Counted from the stretch's first letter, positions 9,145 to 19,200 are shown. The stretch: 64,000 nucleotides of DNA from Afifella aestuarii (GCF_004023665.1 NZ_SAUF01000005.1:186001-250000), one strand, 5' to 3'. A program made the numbers and translations. Notes: generated by a model not told the origin, from the letters alone.

Positions 9145-10575
9145 TCAAGGGGAGCGTGACTGAAAGCCGATGCGGGTCATTTCACCCCAGCTGTTGTCGG
9201 ATCGTAGATACTGCCACAATCCCTTCAGCCGCCAGTAATTATTGATCTGACGATAGCCGAAATTCTCAATTATCGCTGCCATCGCTAGGATGAAGAGGCT
9301 CCGGGGTGTCGGAAAGCGTTTCAGCTCGATTTCTTCCAACACCAGCGATCCGACGCTGATGAAAACCCCGAAGACGAAAACGAGGGCCGTATAGGCGAGG
9401 AGGTATTCGAGCGACAAACCTCCGAGGAAATAGAAGGTCGGCATAAGAATATAGCCGAGAACTTCGACCACAGGGCCCAAAACGTCGACGATAAACATCT
9501 GGCCGAAACCCAGAAATCCGATCCGACCATAGCGCGGATTGAAGGCCATGTGGCGATAGCGGAAGAAGCACTCCAGAGCACCGCGTTGCCAGCGCGCACG
9601 TTGCCGCCCGAGCACCGACAAGGTTTCGGGAGCTTCTGTCCAGCATACGGGCTCGGGAACGAAAGTGATGCGGTACTTCCGTTTCTTCTCGATCATGCTG
9701 CGGTGCAGCTTGATGACGAGATCGAGATCTTCCCCCATCGAGCCCGGCGTATAGCCGCCGACGTCGATCACCTCGCGGCGTCGAAAGACTCCAAAGGCGC
9801 CGGAGACCAGCATCAGCGTGTTGATACGGCTCCAGGCCACGCGTGCCATCAGGAAGGCGCGGATATACTCTACCACCTGGAAGAGCGGCAGAAGACGTTT
9901 GGGCAGACGCACGTCAGTGATCCGCCCGGCATCGACGAGGGAGTTGTTGGCGATGCGGATCGTCCCGCCGACGCCGATCGTGCGGTTCGGGTCGTCGATG
10001 AAGGGTTGTGCCACCCGCATCAGCGCATCAGGTTCGACGATGGAATCGCCATCAACGACACAAAACAGCGGCGCACGGCAGAGATTGATGCCGGCATTCT
10101 GGGCATCTGCCTTCCCGCCATTCTCCTTGTCGATGACGAAAAGCCTGTCGCTGTTGCGTGAGCTGTAAATGTTGCGGATGGGTGCGTGGGGGAGGGCGTC
10201 GTCGTGTGGGCGCTCGAACTCCCTCATGTCGAAGGTCTCACGCAGACGTGACAGGGTTTCGTCCTTGGAGCCATCGTTGACGACGATGACCTCGTAGCTT
10301 GGATATTCGATCGAGAGCAGTGAATAGACGGTCGAGACGATGTTGAGCTGCTCGTTGTAGGCGGGCACGATGAGGGCGATCGGCGGGGCCACATCACTGT
10401 ATCGATGCCAGAGGAGCGAAGAGCGCGCGACGGGTGGCCGCTGGTAAAAGGTCGCGCCGGCGACGACGAGCTGGAACAGATAGACGGCGGACTGGGCGAG
10501 CCCCGATGCGATGACGAACCAGGCGATGACGCGCGTCGCCTGGAGGAGGACATCGGCGAGGACGAAGTCGCTCAT
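9145..10575 (-). CDS. Processive GT2 polysaccharide synthase (NodC/HasA/PgaC type)
   Basis: This 476-residue membrane glycosyltransferase has one N-terminal membrane segment (about 12-40), a cytoplasmic GT-A domain (about 65-320) and several C-terminal membrane helices. It shows the full processive-synthase motif set: VNDGSKD, VVDGDS, GEDLDL and the acceptor/translocation motif QRARW. Such enzymes polymerise a sugar from UDP donors and thread the chain across the inner membrane. A longer frame exists upstream. I chose the ATG at 10573-10575 because it overlaps the stop of the HEAT-protein gene (ATGA) and follows GAGGGAAG. It ends the six-gene operon. The polymer is unknown; poly-N-acetylglucosamine, hyaluronan-like and chitin-like products are all possible. 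Confidence 0.9.
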   Translation of the reverse strand: MSDFVLADVLLQATRVIAWFVIASGLAQSAVYLFQLVVAGATFYQRPPVARSSLLWHRYSDVAPPIALIVPAYNEQLNIVSTVYSLLSIEYPSYEVIVVNDGSKDETLSRLRETFDMREFERPHDDALPHAPIRNIYSSRNSDRLFVIDKENGGKADAQNAGINLCRAPLFCVVDGDSIVEPDALMRVAQPFIDDPNRTIGVGGTIRIANNSLVDAGRITDVRLPKRLLPLFQVVEYIRAFLMARVAWSRINTLMLVSGAFGVFRRREVIDVGGYTPGSMGEDLDLVIKLHRSMIEKKRKYRITFVPEPVCWTEAPETLSVLGRQRARWQRGALECFFRYRHMAFNPRYGRIGFLGFGQMFIVDVLGPVVEVLGYILMPTFYFLGGLSLEYLLAYTALVFVFGVFISVGSLVLEEIELKRFPTPRSLFILAMAAIIENFGYRQINNYWRLKGLWQYLRSDNSWGEMTRIGFQSRSP

Positions 10576-11609
10576 GCCCGGCTTCCCTCTTGGAGCACCA
10601 TGGAGGCGGTGCGCTGGCCACGGGAGGCCGTTCCCGTGGCGAAGGCGAGAAGCCTGTCGCGCCCAGCCGCGCCGAGATTCTTCAGCCCCTTCGCTGCGGC
10701 ATAGCGAACGGACCATTCCGCATCGCTGAGCAGCGCAGCCAGAGGCTCGATCATCTCCTGCGACGGGAAGGCAGCCGCCACTTCGGCCGCTTCGTAGCGC
10801 ACCTGCCAGTCACCATTCTTTGTCGCTGCGAGCACTGTGGGCAGGACCGAAGGGTGGCCGAAGCGGCCAAGTCCGCGGACCGCCGCGGCGGCGACTTCCG
10901 GTTTCGCGTCGGCGGCGAGGCGCGAGAAGAAGGGCATGAATTGCGGATCGCCGATATGGGAGAGCGCCTCGATCGCCGCGGCGCGGGAGAAGGAGGAGGC
11001 GTCCTCGCGTGCCGCGAATTCGACGAGCTCTGGGGCTTTTTCCAGTGGGAAGGTGCGCAGCAATTCAACGAGACGGCGGGAGCGCTGGCCACGTTCGCCG
11101 ATTGTGGCCATCAGCTCGGCAAGCGACGGTGTTCTGCCCAGGCGATTGAGAGAGATCGCCGCGGCGAGCCGCACCTCTCGTGCCCGATCTCCGAGCGACC
11201 GGTTGAGCGCTGCGATCGTCGCCTCGCTTGGAAAGGCTGCCAGAGTTTCGGCGGCAAAGATACGCTCTGCCTCGTTGGCACGCCGCAGGCGGCGGCGAAT
11301 GTAATCCGGCACGCCTGCCTCGGCGAAGACCTCTTCGATGCGGGCGCGCTCGTCGCCGCGGAGCATTGCGAGGAACTCGAAGCCCGCATCGACTAAGATG
11401 CGCTTCGGAGTTTCCGCTATGACCTGCCTTAGCGAGGCTTCGTCTTCGTCCGCGGAAAAGCGGATCAAGGCGCCGACGAAGCGCTTGCGTTGTGCGGCAC
11501 GACGCGCGGCAAGACGCATATCGGCGATACGCAGAACGATCAGGCCCAGCAAGATTAAAATCGATGCGAGTGCAAGCGCGATGGAGAGGTTCCAGATTCC
11601 GTAAAGCAT
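10572..11609 (-). CDS. Membrane-anchored HEAT-repeat protein
   Basis: This 345-residue protein has an N-terminal membrane helix (about 5-27) and then an all-helical cytoplasmic domain built of HEAT repeats. Examples are RAAAIEALSHIGDPQFMPFF, PEVAAAAVRGLGRFGHPSVL and WSVRYAAAKGLKNLGAAG, recurring every ~30 residues from about 115 to 330. HEAT arrays are scaffolds. Sitting between the outer-membrane barrel gene and the synthase gene, it may hold the synthase in a complex or relay a regulatory signal to it. This is the position that PgaD-like accessory proteins take in Pga systems, but I see no similarity to PgaD. Its start lies 3 bp from the upstream stop and its end overlaps the synthase start. 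Confidence 0.82.
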   Translation of the reverse strand: MLYGIWNLSIALALASILILLGLIVLRIADMRLAARRAAQRKRFVGALIRFSADEDEASLRQVIAETPKRILVDAGFEFLAMLRGDERARIEEVFAEAGVPDYIRRRLRRANEAERIFAAETLAAFPSEATIAALNRSLGDRAREVRLAAAISLNRLGRTPSLAELMATIGERGQRSRRLVELLRTFPLEKAPELVEFAAREDASSFSRAAAIEALSHIGDPQFMPFFSRLAADAKPEVAAAAVRGLGRFGHPSVLPTVLAATKNGDWQVRYEAAEVAAAFPSQEMIEPLAALLSDAEWSVRYAAAKGLKNLGAAGRDRLLAFATGTASRGQRTASMVLQEGSRA

Positions 11610-11612
11610 CGC

Positions 11613-13406
11613 CTAGAACCGGGTCGAGAAGTTAAGGGCGAGGCTGTTGCGCTCGAATGCGTCACGCCGCTCGTGTGCGATGGCGGCGTTGATCGTTACC
11701 CAATCCACCGGATCGAAGGAGACGCCGCCGAACAATGTGCGGGTGTCAAACAAACTGCCTTCCGAAATTTCAGGGGCGTCGGCATAGCCGGCGAAGAGCC
11801 GAAACCTGTCTGTGGCAGCAAGATCGGTGCGCAGGATGTAGCCGTTCGAGACGGTGCTGTCGTCGTCGCGGGCATGCACCCACGTGACCTTGAAGGTGAG
11901 ACGTTCGTCGACGATAGCTGCCTTGATCGCGGGGAAGAGGGAGGTGACTTCGCTGTCCGCGAAAAATTCATGACGCGTCTGCATTTCCAGAAAGAGCGGG
12001 CCGCCGTTCGGGCCATTTTCGGCGATGCGCCAGGCCATGCCGGCGCCCAGCGAGACGCGCGCCAGAAAATCGGCGCGCGGCGTTGCAGCGACCGAGGCAT
12101 TGGCGGCAAAGGCGTCGGAAAAGGCGTAATCGATGCGCGCGCCGATCTGTAGGTCGGTCGAATTGTTGCGGGTGGCGAGCCGGGTCTCTCCTGTCACCGT
12201 CGCGGCGGGAGAGAGGCGGTAGGAGAGCACCGCGACGCTGTCGGTCCAGTGCGGCCGGTTCTCGGTGAGGGCGCTGTATTCACTTCCCGCTGTGAAGCGC
12301 CAGCGCTTCGGTGGCTCGCGCTCAAGTCGGCCCGCCGTTACAGGATCGCCGGGTGCGATCTCATGCGCCCGCCTATAGGCGGCCCGTGCCTCGTCGAAGC
12401 GCCATTGCCGAAATCGTGTATCGCCGAGGCCGACCATAACCTCGGCGTTGTCGTTGGTGCGCCGGGCGAGCGCCTCGTAGCGCGCATCCGCCGACGTGAG
12501 ATCGCCCTCCGCGATGTCGATGCGGGCGAGGAGAAGCTCCGTCTCGATGCTCTCCGGCTCGCGCACTTTTGCCTCCTCGGCAAGGCGCCGTGCTTCGGCG
12601 GTGTCGTCGGCGCGCAGGGCAAGCCGAGCGAGACCGAGCCTGGCATCTGTATAGGAGGGCGCGAGTCTGAGCGCGCGTCCGAAGAACTTGCGCGCCTCCG
12701 CCAGCTTGTCCTGGTTCGCGGTCACGAGCCCGAGCGCCACCAGGATGTCGGCATCCTCGGGCGCGAGCGACAGGGCCTTGCGATAGCGTGTTTCGGCGGC
12801 AGCGAACCGGCCATCGAGCCGAAGCCGTGTGCCTTCGGCGATGAGACCGGCGAGGCGTTCGCGCTTTGCCTGTGCGATCTCTTCGGGGGTCGGTTTTGCG
12901 GGAGCGGGTTCGGGAGGCGCGGGTACTGTAGGCACAGCCTCTGGGGGCGATGTGGCGCTGGTCTTTTGCGCCTCGCGGGCGCGTGCGACGTTGTCGGCGA
13001 GCGCCTGCGCGTCGGCATTTTCCGGCTGCGCCGCCAGAACCTGGTTTGTGAGGTTTTCCGCGTCGTCGAGGTTGCCGTTTCGGAAGGCGAGCTGGGCGAG
13101 ACCGTAGCGTGCGTCCTCGTAATTCGGCGACAGAACGAGCACGCGTTCGAACGTCCCCCGCGCATCCTCGTTCTTTCCCTGGGCGAGTTGAACGAATCCG
13201 AGCTGCACCAGCGCGTCGACATTTTCGGGCTGTTCGCTCAAGGCCTCCTGGAGCAGGCGTTCCGCGTCGTCGAAGCGGCCTTCGAGCCGGTAGCGGACGC
13301 CTTCCTCGTAAAGCGTTTCAGGGGCTTGCGCCCTGGCCGGTGCCACGCTGCAAAAGGCCAGCAGGAGGCCAAGCAGCACGGCATGGGGCGGGGCGACGAC
13401 CGGCAT
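11613..13406 (-). CDS. TPR protein with C-terminal YaiO-type outer-membrane beta-barrel
   Basis: This 597-residue protein has a signal peptide ending near residue 26 (CSVAPARAQA). Two TPR blocks follow (about 28-135 and 185-355), separated by a proline-rich linker (about 150-172). The C-terminal ~230 residues are rich in alternating aromatic and polar strands and end in NFSTRF, a terminal phenylalanine typical of outer-membrane barrels. The layout parallels PgaA and BcsC: a periplasmic TPR scaffold plus an export pore. It should carry the polymer made by the GT2 synthase through the outer membrane. The start codon overlaps the stop of the upstream receiver gene (TGATG). The barrel family (YaiO) is a moderate call; the TPRs are clear. 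Confidence 0.85.
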   Translation of the reverse strand: MPVVAPPHAVLLGLLLAFCSVAPARAQAPETLYEEGVRYRLEGRFDDAERLLQEALSEQPENVDALVQLGFVQLAQGKNEDARGTFERVLVLSPNYEDARYGLAQLAFRNGNLDDAENLTNQVLAAQPENADAQALADNVARAREAQKTSATSPPEAVPTVPAPPEPAPAKPTPEEIAQAKRERLAGLIAEGTRLRLDGRFAAAETRYRKALSLAPEDADILVALGLVTANQDKLAEARKFFGRALRLAPSYTDARLGLARLALRADDTAEARRLAEEAKVREPESIETELLLARIDIAEGDLTSADARYEALARRTNDNAEVMVGLGDTRFRQWRFDEARAAYRRAHEIAPGDPVTAGRLEREPPKRWRFTAGSEYSALTENRPHWTDSVAVLSYRLSPAATVTGETRLATRNNSTDLQIGARIDYAFSDAFAANASVAATPRADFLARVSLGAGMAWRIAENGPNGGPLFLEMQTRHEFFADSEVTSLFPAIKAAIVDERLTFKVTWVHARDDDSTVSNGYILRTDLAATDRFRLFAGYADAPEISEGSLFDTRTLFGGVSFDPVDWVTINAAIAHERRDAFERNSLALNFSTRF

Positions 13407-13795
13407 CAGGCCCTCGGGGGCTGCCTGGCGATCAGCTTCGACAAACGCGCCATCAATTCATCGGGAATGAAGGGCTTCACGAGATAGTCTTCGGCGCCAC
13501 GCTCCAGCGCCGAGACGATGTCGCGCTCGTTTTTGCGCGCAGTGAGCATCACGACGGGGATGTCCTTCAGCTCGGGATCCTGCTTGATGCGGTTGAGGAC
13601 ATCGAAGCCATCGAGCTTGGGCATCATAGCGTCGAGGACGACGATCGATGGCCGTTCGGAGGACACTTTCGCGAAGGCTTCTTCGCCATCGGTGGCGGTT
13701 GTGACGGCATAACCCTTGGCGCGAAGACGGAACTCCATGAGCTCGATGAGGAGCGGGTCGTCGTCGCAGATGAGGATGAGTGGCGGGGAGCTCAT
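13406..13795 (-). CDS. Single-domain response regulator (CheY-like)
   Basis: This 129-residue protein is a receiver domain only. It has the acidic triad D11-D13, phosphoacceptor D55 (VVLDAMMPKLDG), a conserved Thr/Ala switch (MLTAR) and K107 in LVKPF. All catalytic residues are present and there is no DNA-binding or enzymatic output domain. It must therefore act by binding a partner or by passing phosphate on. It overlaps its neighbours on both sides (ATGA with the secreted protein, TGATG with the barrel gene), so it is translated in step with the export machinery. The HEAT-repeat protein or the synthase is a plausible target, by inference. Confidence 0.92.
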   Translation of the reverse strand: MSSPPLILICDDDPLLIELMEFRLRAKGYAVTTATDGEEAFAKVSSERPSIVVLDAMMPKLDGFDVLNRIKQDPELKDIPVVMLTARKNERDIVSALERGAEDYLVKPFIPDELMARLSKLIARQPPRA

Positions 13796-15435
13796 TGCTC
13801 GGGAATCCTTGCCTGTTCCGGTCCCTCGCGTTGCGCTTGTTGCAAGTCGTGGATCGCGAGGCCGGCAAAGGCCGGCCAGGCAGGAAAAAGATGCTTCAGA
13901 TGCGCACGTGCGGACGTAAGTTTGTTTGTGTCGTTGAGGAAGCTGATGCGCGCCATGTCCACCCGTACCTCGTGGCTGAAACGGTAGACGGGGGCATCGG
14001 ACCTCTCCGGTACGGGTGCAGTAAGCAGCTCTGCCGAAGCGTGGTTCCCGTCAGACGCGAGTCGCAGCGTCCCCTCTTTCGCCCTCAGGTAGACCTTGTG
14101 GATCTCCTGCTCAAGGGGGCCGTTTTCCACGGCAATTCGGATCGGCACGCCGGAGCGGCCACCCCAGGCCAGCCAAGGCTCGCTGATCGCGACGATTTCA
14201 TTGATGTCGGTGCGGTAGGCCATGACCGTGACAGCGGCGAGGGAAGCCGCGGCATGATCGAGAGCCTTCAGCCCGTCTTTCGACTCCAGCATCCAGAACG
14301 GCAGAACCACGCCCACGGGGCCATCCCAGGCCCGCGACAGGGCGCGTATCGTCTCCGTCCACGCGGCCCAGGCCGCAGGGAGATCGCGCGCCAAAGCGGG
14401 CAGGAGGTAGGGCTCGATGTCATATTGCAGGGCGGTCAGCGGGATCTTCTGCTCGATCTCGCGGAGCGCCCGAAGGCGCGAGAGCGCATTCTGTCTGCCG
14501 GAAGGAAGGACCATCTCCGGATCGCCTTCCACGGCGATGACCGCGATGCCTTCCGCGGTCAGGGTGTCGTGCAGCCGCTCCAATGCCGCCATCTGCGACT
14601 GAGATTCGATGGGAAGCGGCAGCTGAAGATAGAGCTCGCTCAGTTGCTCGTTGCGCGCGAAAGCAAGCAGCGCATCCGGATCCTGGAGAAAGGGGTCGAT
14701 GTCCCAGATCCATGTGCCGACGTGACCTGCGGCAACCGAAGTGGCCGTCTCGGCTTGTGGCACAAGGGCGAATTCCTGAAGCGTCGCGGTCGCTGCGCTT
14801 TCAGGGCAGGTGATCACGACATCGGGCTGATTGGGCTCCGCTGCGGATTGCTGCAAGGGAATGGGCAGCCGAGTCTTGCCGGTTTGCAACTTCGCCTGCG
14901 GTATTGCCGGCGCATCCTCTCCCTTGGGCACAAGCGACAATCCGAAGCCCTTCCCGTCGGAAATCTTGGCGACGGCGGCAAGGCGGAGGCCGCGCGGCAG
15001 GCGGGAATTTGGCGCAGACAGGACGAAGCCCGCTGGGCTTTGTCCTGCCTTGCAGTGCAGCTCTAGCTGAACTCCGCTCTTCCGCGACGCGGCGCGTTCC
15101 TCCTCGCCGAAAGGGCGAATATTCATTTGTCGAAGGAGGTTTCTATCAAGTGCGAGCATGCGCGGCGGGGCCGACGATGCGGGCTTCGGAGTTTCGATGA
15201 GACGCGCCAACCGCGGCTCGAAGCCGTTTTCCTCTTCGACCCCTTCGATGACGACGCGGGCAGGCGCTTCGGCGAACGGCGTGACGTTTTCGCGCCAGAG
15301 GATCGATGCGTCCGGCCCGTCTCCGGGCCGTCCTTCATCGGCCATGGCGATGCCCGCTGTCATGCATGCGAAGGAAAATCCGCAAACTGCCGCCCTCAGC
15401 CCTAGCGCCCTCTCAGCTTTCCAGAGCCTAGGCAT
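13792..15435 (-). CDS. Secreted protein with putative TIM-barrel glycoside-hydrolase-like domain
   Basis: This 547-residue protein has a signal peptide (about residues 1-34, ending AGIAMADEG), a beta-rich N-terminal half and a C-terminal domain that reads like a (beta/alpha)8 barrel. Strand-like segments are GTWIWDID, ELYLQLPLP, AVIAVEGDP, LQYDIEPYL, VGVVLPFWML and VTVMAYRT. The acidic YDIEP after a mid-barrel strand is where such hydrolases keep a catalytic acid. In this operon it takes the place of PgaB/BpsB, a periplasmic glycan deacetylase/hydrolase. I chose the ATG at 15433-15435, which overlaps the preceding receiver's stop; an ATG two codons upstream is an alternative. I do not recognise a named family, so the enzymatic role is inferred. 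Confidence 0.6.
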   Translation of the reverse strand: MPRLWKAERALGLRAAVCGFSFACMTAGIAMADEGRPGDGPDASILWRENVTPFAEAPARVVIEGVEEENGFEPRLARLIETPKPASSAPPRMLALDRNLLRQMNIRPFGEEERAASRKSGVQLELHCKAGQSPAGFVLSAPNSRLPRGLRLAAVAKISDGKGFGLSLVPKGEDAPAIPQAKLQTGKTRLPIPLQQSAAEPNQPDVVITCPESAATATLQEFALVPQAETATSVAAGHVGTWIWDIDPFLQDPDALLAFARNEQLSELYLQLPLPIESQSQMAALERLHDTLTAEGIAVIAVEGDPEMVLPSGRQNALSRLRALREIEQKIPLTALQYDIEPYLLPALARDLPAAWAAWTETIRALSRAWDGPVGVVLPFWMLESKDGLKALDHAAASLAAVTVMAYRTDINEIVAISEPWLAWGGRSGVPIRIAVENGPLEQEIHKVYLRAKEGTLRLASDGNHASAELLTAPVPERSDAPVYRFSHEVRVDMARISFLNDTNKLTSARAHLKHLFPAWPAFAGLAIHDLQQAQREGPEQARIPEQ

Positions 15436-15814
15436 CCACATTCTGCAGGTATTGTTGGACAACGCCCGCAAGACTCATCGGGTCGAAGGGTTTGGCGATG
15501 ACGCCTATGGCCCCGAGACTAATGAAGTGCTCGACCTCGGATGTCTGCGTACGGGCGGTGATGAACACGACCGAGATGCCGCTCGTGTCGGCTTTTTCCT
15601 TTAGGGCTGCCAACGTCTGCGGCCCGTCCATTCCCGGCATCATCGCATCAAGCAAAATGAGATCGGGCTGCCACGCGCGTGCAGCCTCGAGCGCTTCCTG
15701 GCCACAGGAACACGTGCGCACGTCCAACTGGGGGTCGAGTTCCAGGGACATGCTCGCGATTTCCCGGATGTCGGGCTCGTCGTCAACGTAGAGTATCCGC
15801 GCCGTTTTCAGCAT
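15428..15814 (-). CDS. Single-domain response regulator (CheY-like), first gene of the polysaccharide operon
   Basis: This 128-residue receiver domain has D11-D12, phosphoacceptor D56 (LLDAMMPGMDG), FITAR for the switch residue and K in IAKPFDP. All active-site positions are kept. It has no output domain. It is the first gene of the minus-strand operon and overlaps the secreted-protein gene by 8 bp. A 484-bp divergent promoter region separates it from the large MASE1/CHASE kinase. It differs clearly from the second receiver at 13.4 kb, so the pair may have separate partners. Likely donors are the hybrid kinases or the stand-alone HPt nearby. Confidence 0.92.
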   Translation of the reverse strand: MLKTARILYVDDEPDIREIASMSLELDPQLDVRTCSCGQEALEAARAWQPDLILLDAMMPGMDGPQTLAALKEKADTSGISVVFITARTQTSEVEHFISLGAIGVIAKPFDPMSLAGVVQQYLQNVDA

Positions 15815-16298
15815 ATGCCTCTATCTGTTCAGCTCGCTCACGCTTCACAGCTAAGTCTCAATAGCCACGGTCCTCTTTAGGGCGCAGCAGATGTCCAGGA
15901 TCTCCACGAATTCAAAAGGAAAGTCATCCGCACGCTCTCTTCGGATTCAATTTAATATCACGTAAAAACGTCCAATCCGAATCGAGCAGTGTTACTCTAT
16001 CTCATTTTGGATTTCAGTCATGTATTTTCAAGGAGGGTTCGAGCGGTGGCCATGGAAGGTGTCTTGCCGACGCGGCCCGGAAGCTCTTCTTTTCTTCTGG
16101 GCAATAGGGCCGGTGCGTTCCGTCCGATCGATCAACAGTACGGAGCCCAGGCGACCGGAATTGTGATCTCGTGCTTTCGGCGATCGGGAACCAAAAGGGG
16201 GATGCCAGCCCATCGTTAGGGATGATGAAGTCCCGTCTTACCGATGCATTCCCTATTATCGCCTTTGAGTTGTATGGTCTGCGGCGCGCAAGCTGCGC
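15815..16298. promoter_or_regulatory. Divergent promoter region between the polysaccharide operon and the MASE1 kinase gene
   Basis: These 484 bp have no convincing gene and separate two diverging transcripts. The section from about 15940 to 16025 is conspicuously AT-rich for this genome. It holds an 8-bp perfect inverted repeat TTCGGATT/AATCCGAA (15940-15947 and 15974-15981) and a nested ACGTAAAAACGT (15960-15971). An open frame at 15989-16219 has no homology I recognise and a poor start. Promoter positions cannot be fixed by eye. The role is inferred from location. Confidence 0.55.
15940..15981. promoter_or_regulatory. Dyad-symmetric candidate operator upstream of the polysaccharide operon
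   Basis: TTCGGATT (15940-15947) and AATCCGAA (15974-15981) are perfect 8-bp inverted arms around a 26-bp AT-rich core, which includes ACGTAAAAACGT. The left arm lies 126 bp upstream of the first receiver gene's start and 359 bp upstream of the kinase start. A dimeric DNA-binding regulator could bind, but none is encoded in this locus. Confidence 0.45.
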
Positions 16299-19200
16299 AT
16301 GCTAAATCTGCGACTTATGTCTCGAACCGACTTTTATCGCGCGGCTGCTACGGCCGTCCTTTATGGGCTTTTTGGCTGGCTCGGCCTGCGTCTGGCCGTA
16401 CCGCCAGGCTATGCGACGTTGATCTGGCCGGCATCGGGAATCGCGGTTTCTGCTCTTTTATTTTATGGTCACCGGCTATGGCCCGGCGTGTTTCTGGGGG
16501 CATTTGCGGTTAATGCCGTCATCGGAAACGCTTTCGGTGCACAGGGGCCCGACTGGTCAGCTCTGGGGGTTGCTGCTTGCATCGCCACGGGGTCGACGGT
16601 GCAGTCGCTTCTCGCTGTCCAACTTCTTCGGCGGCGCTTCGGGATGCCGCTCGCCTTGGATGGGATGCGAGATTTCATTCCGTTTATCCTGCGCGCGGCA
16701 CTTTTGCCGTGTCTCATTGGTGCGAGCGTCGGCGTAGCGAGCCTTATGGGGGCCGGTATCACCGAGGGATCGGCGGCCCTTTCCAATTGGATCACATGGT
16801 GGATCGGGGATGTTGCGGGCATCCTGCTTGTCCTACCCCTGGCTATGATCAGCCCTTTGCGCCCGTGGAGTGCCCGATACCGCGGACGCCCGCTCGCCCG
16901 GGTCAGCAGGCTGGGCCTTGTGGCGCTGCTGGTTCCCCTCGGATTGACGTTCTACGCATGGAAGTTCACCAACGAAGCGGCGTTCGAACAAGGGCTGACC
17001 TCGTTCAAGGCACTGGCGGGAGACAGCGAACAAGCACTTCTGCACCGGCTGGACGCTTACAAGCAGGCGCTGGACGCTGGAGCGGGGCTTTTCAGCGGCT
17101 CCAGCTACGTTTCGCAGACGGAATGGAGGGCTTTCGTCAGCGAATTCGGTCTCGAGGCGAATCTACCCGGGATCAACGGCGTTGGGTTCATCGAGCCGGT
17201 CATGCCTGGCGAGCTGCAGACGTTTTTGATCGAGCACACAACGCCCGGCGAAACCAGTCTGACGATCAAGCCCGAGCCTTCCACGGATCGCGAGATGTTC
17301 GTGATCACCTTTATCGAGCCTCTTGCGACGAACGCGAAGGCGTTCGGGCTCGATATCGCGTTTGAGCAGAACCGTCGTACCGCGGCCGTCCATGCGCGCG
17401 ACACCGGGCGTGCGACGATCACGGGTCGGATCTTCCTTGTGCAAGACGAAACGAAAAGCGCCGGTTTCTTGTTGCTTCGCCCCCTTTATGAGGCCTCCGC
17501 ACCTCTTGAGACCATGGCGCAGAGGCGGGATGCGTTCCGTGGCTGGGTTTATGCGCCTTTTATCGCGCCGCGTTTCATGGACAGTCTGACGGCCAGCCAG
17601 GGCACGCGCTTGAACCTCAGTGTCTATGATGGCGGAACGGCCGATCCTGAGCAGTTGATCTATTCAAGCTCTGAAGGCAACGCACACAATCCTGCGTTCC
17701 AGGTCAGCAAAGTGCTGTCTGTGATGGAGAAGACATGGACCGTCGTCTGGAAGAGCACGCCCGCCTTTGAAGCGACGGCGGCGTCGAAAGAGCCAGGGAT
17801 TGTCCTGGCGGCGGGACTTTCCTTGTCCCTCCTCTTCGGCGTGCTCTTGTTGTCTTATGCGCGCCGCGAAGAGGCGATCCAGCAGACGGTCGAATTGAAG
17901 ACGCGGGAGATCGCCGCGCGCGAGCAGCAGAACCGTTCGATCGTCGATACGGCTCTTGCCGGTGTGATCGTGCTCGACGAAGGCGGCATCATTCGTTCCG
18001 TCAATCCGGCAACGGAGCTGATCTTCGGCTATGGGGCGGACGAATTGGACGGGCAGACGATCGCCACGCTGTTTCCCGGGTCGAAAGAGGACGCGGCAAG
18101 TGCGCAGAAGCAGGGAGAAGTCAGCCGGCTTGTCGAGACGCGGAACCGCAATGGCGAGGAGCTTTTCCTGACGCTGCAAAAGAACGAGTGGCGCACAGAG
18201 GCAGGCGACCTGCGCCACACGCTGATCATCAGCGATGTGACACTGCAGCAAAAGGTGGCGCGCGAACTGGCAATCAGCGAGCAGCGCCTGCAGCAGGCGA
18301 TTGAGGCGGCGGCCATCGGTGTCTTTGATATCGATCTCAAAACCGGCCGCTCCGTCGTCTCGGGCAGATGGCGGGCGATGCTTGGCTTCGGCGAGGACGA
18401 AGATATCGACCCGCAGGAGGAATGGAGACGGCGGGTGCATCCCGACGATCGCGCCGCGGTGGAGAAGGCCGACGCGGCATGTATCGAGGGCCGAGCTGCC
18501 CGCTCCCTGACGGAATATCGCATTCGTCACAGAGACGGCCGTTGGATCTGGTTGCGCTCGGAGGCGATCGGCATCGAACGCGACAAGACCGGTCGAGCGA
18601 TGCGCATGATCGGCACGCAAACGGACATTACGCACCTCAAAGAGACGGAGCTCGCGCTGCGCGAGAGCGAGGAACGATTCCGCCTGGCACTTGAGAACGC
18701 ACCTGTCGGCATGGCGCTGATCAGTGACGACGGGCGATGGATGCAGGTCAACGAAACGCTGTGCACGCTTCTGCAATACGAGCCGGAGGAGTTCGAGCAT
18801 CTCGATTTCGCCAGCGTGATCCATCCCGACGACAGACCGGCGTCCGGACAGCTGCGCAAGATGCTCGACGGTGTCGCTGCCACCCAGCAGGCCGAGCGTC
18901 GCTTCGTCGCCAAGAACGGGCGCTCGATCTGGTGTCTCTTCGGTCTGTCGCGCGTGGAGGACCACCAGACCCGGCATGGCTACTTCGTCGCCCAGTTCCA
19001 GGATATCGATGCCCGAAAGGAGGCGGAGCGAGCGAAGAGCGAATTCATCGCGACCGTCAGTCACGAACTTCGCACGCCGCTGACCTCCATTCGCGGCTCT
19101 CTCGGGCTGGTTCTTGGCTCGGCAGAGGCGCAGCTCGGTCCAAAGATCTCGCATCTTCTCACAATCGCACTGAAGAACTGCGAACGGCTGGTTGAACTCG

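Noticed and set aside
15989-16219. Possible 76-residue gene in the divergent spacer
   Set aside because: It has a weak start, no family similarity and no hydrophobic or motif pattern. It sits in the promoter region, so I do not call it.
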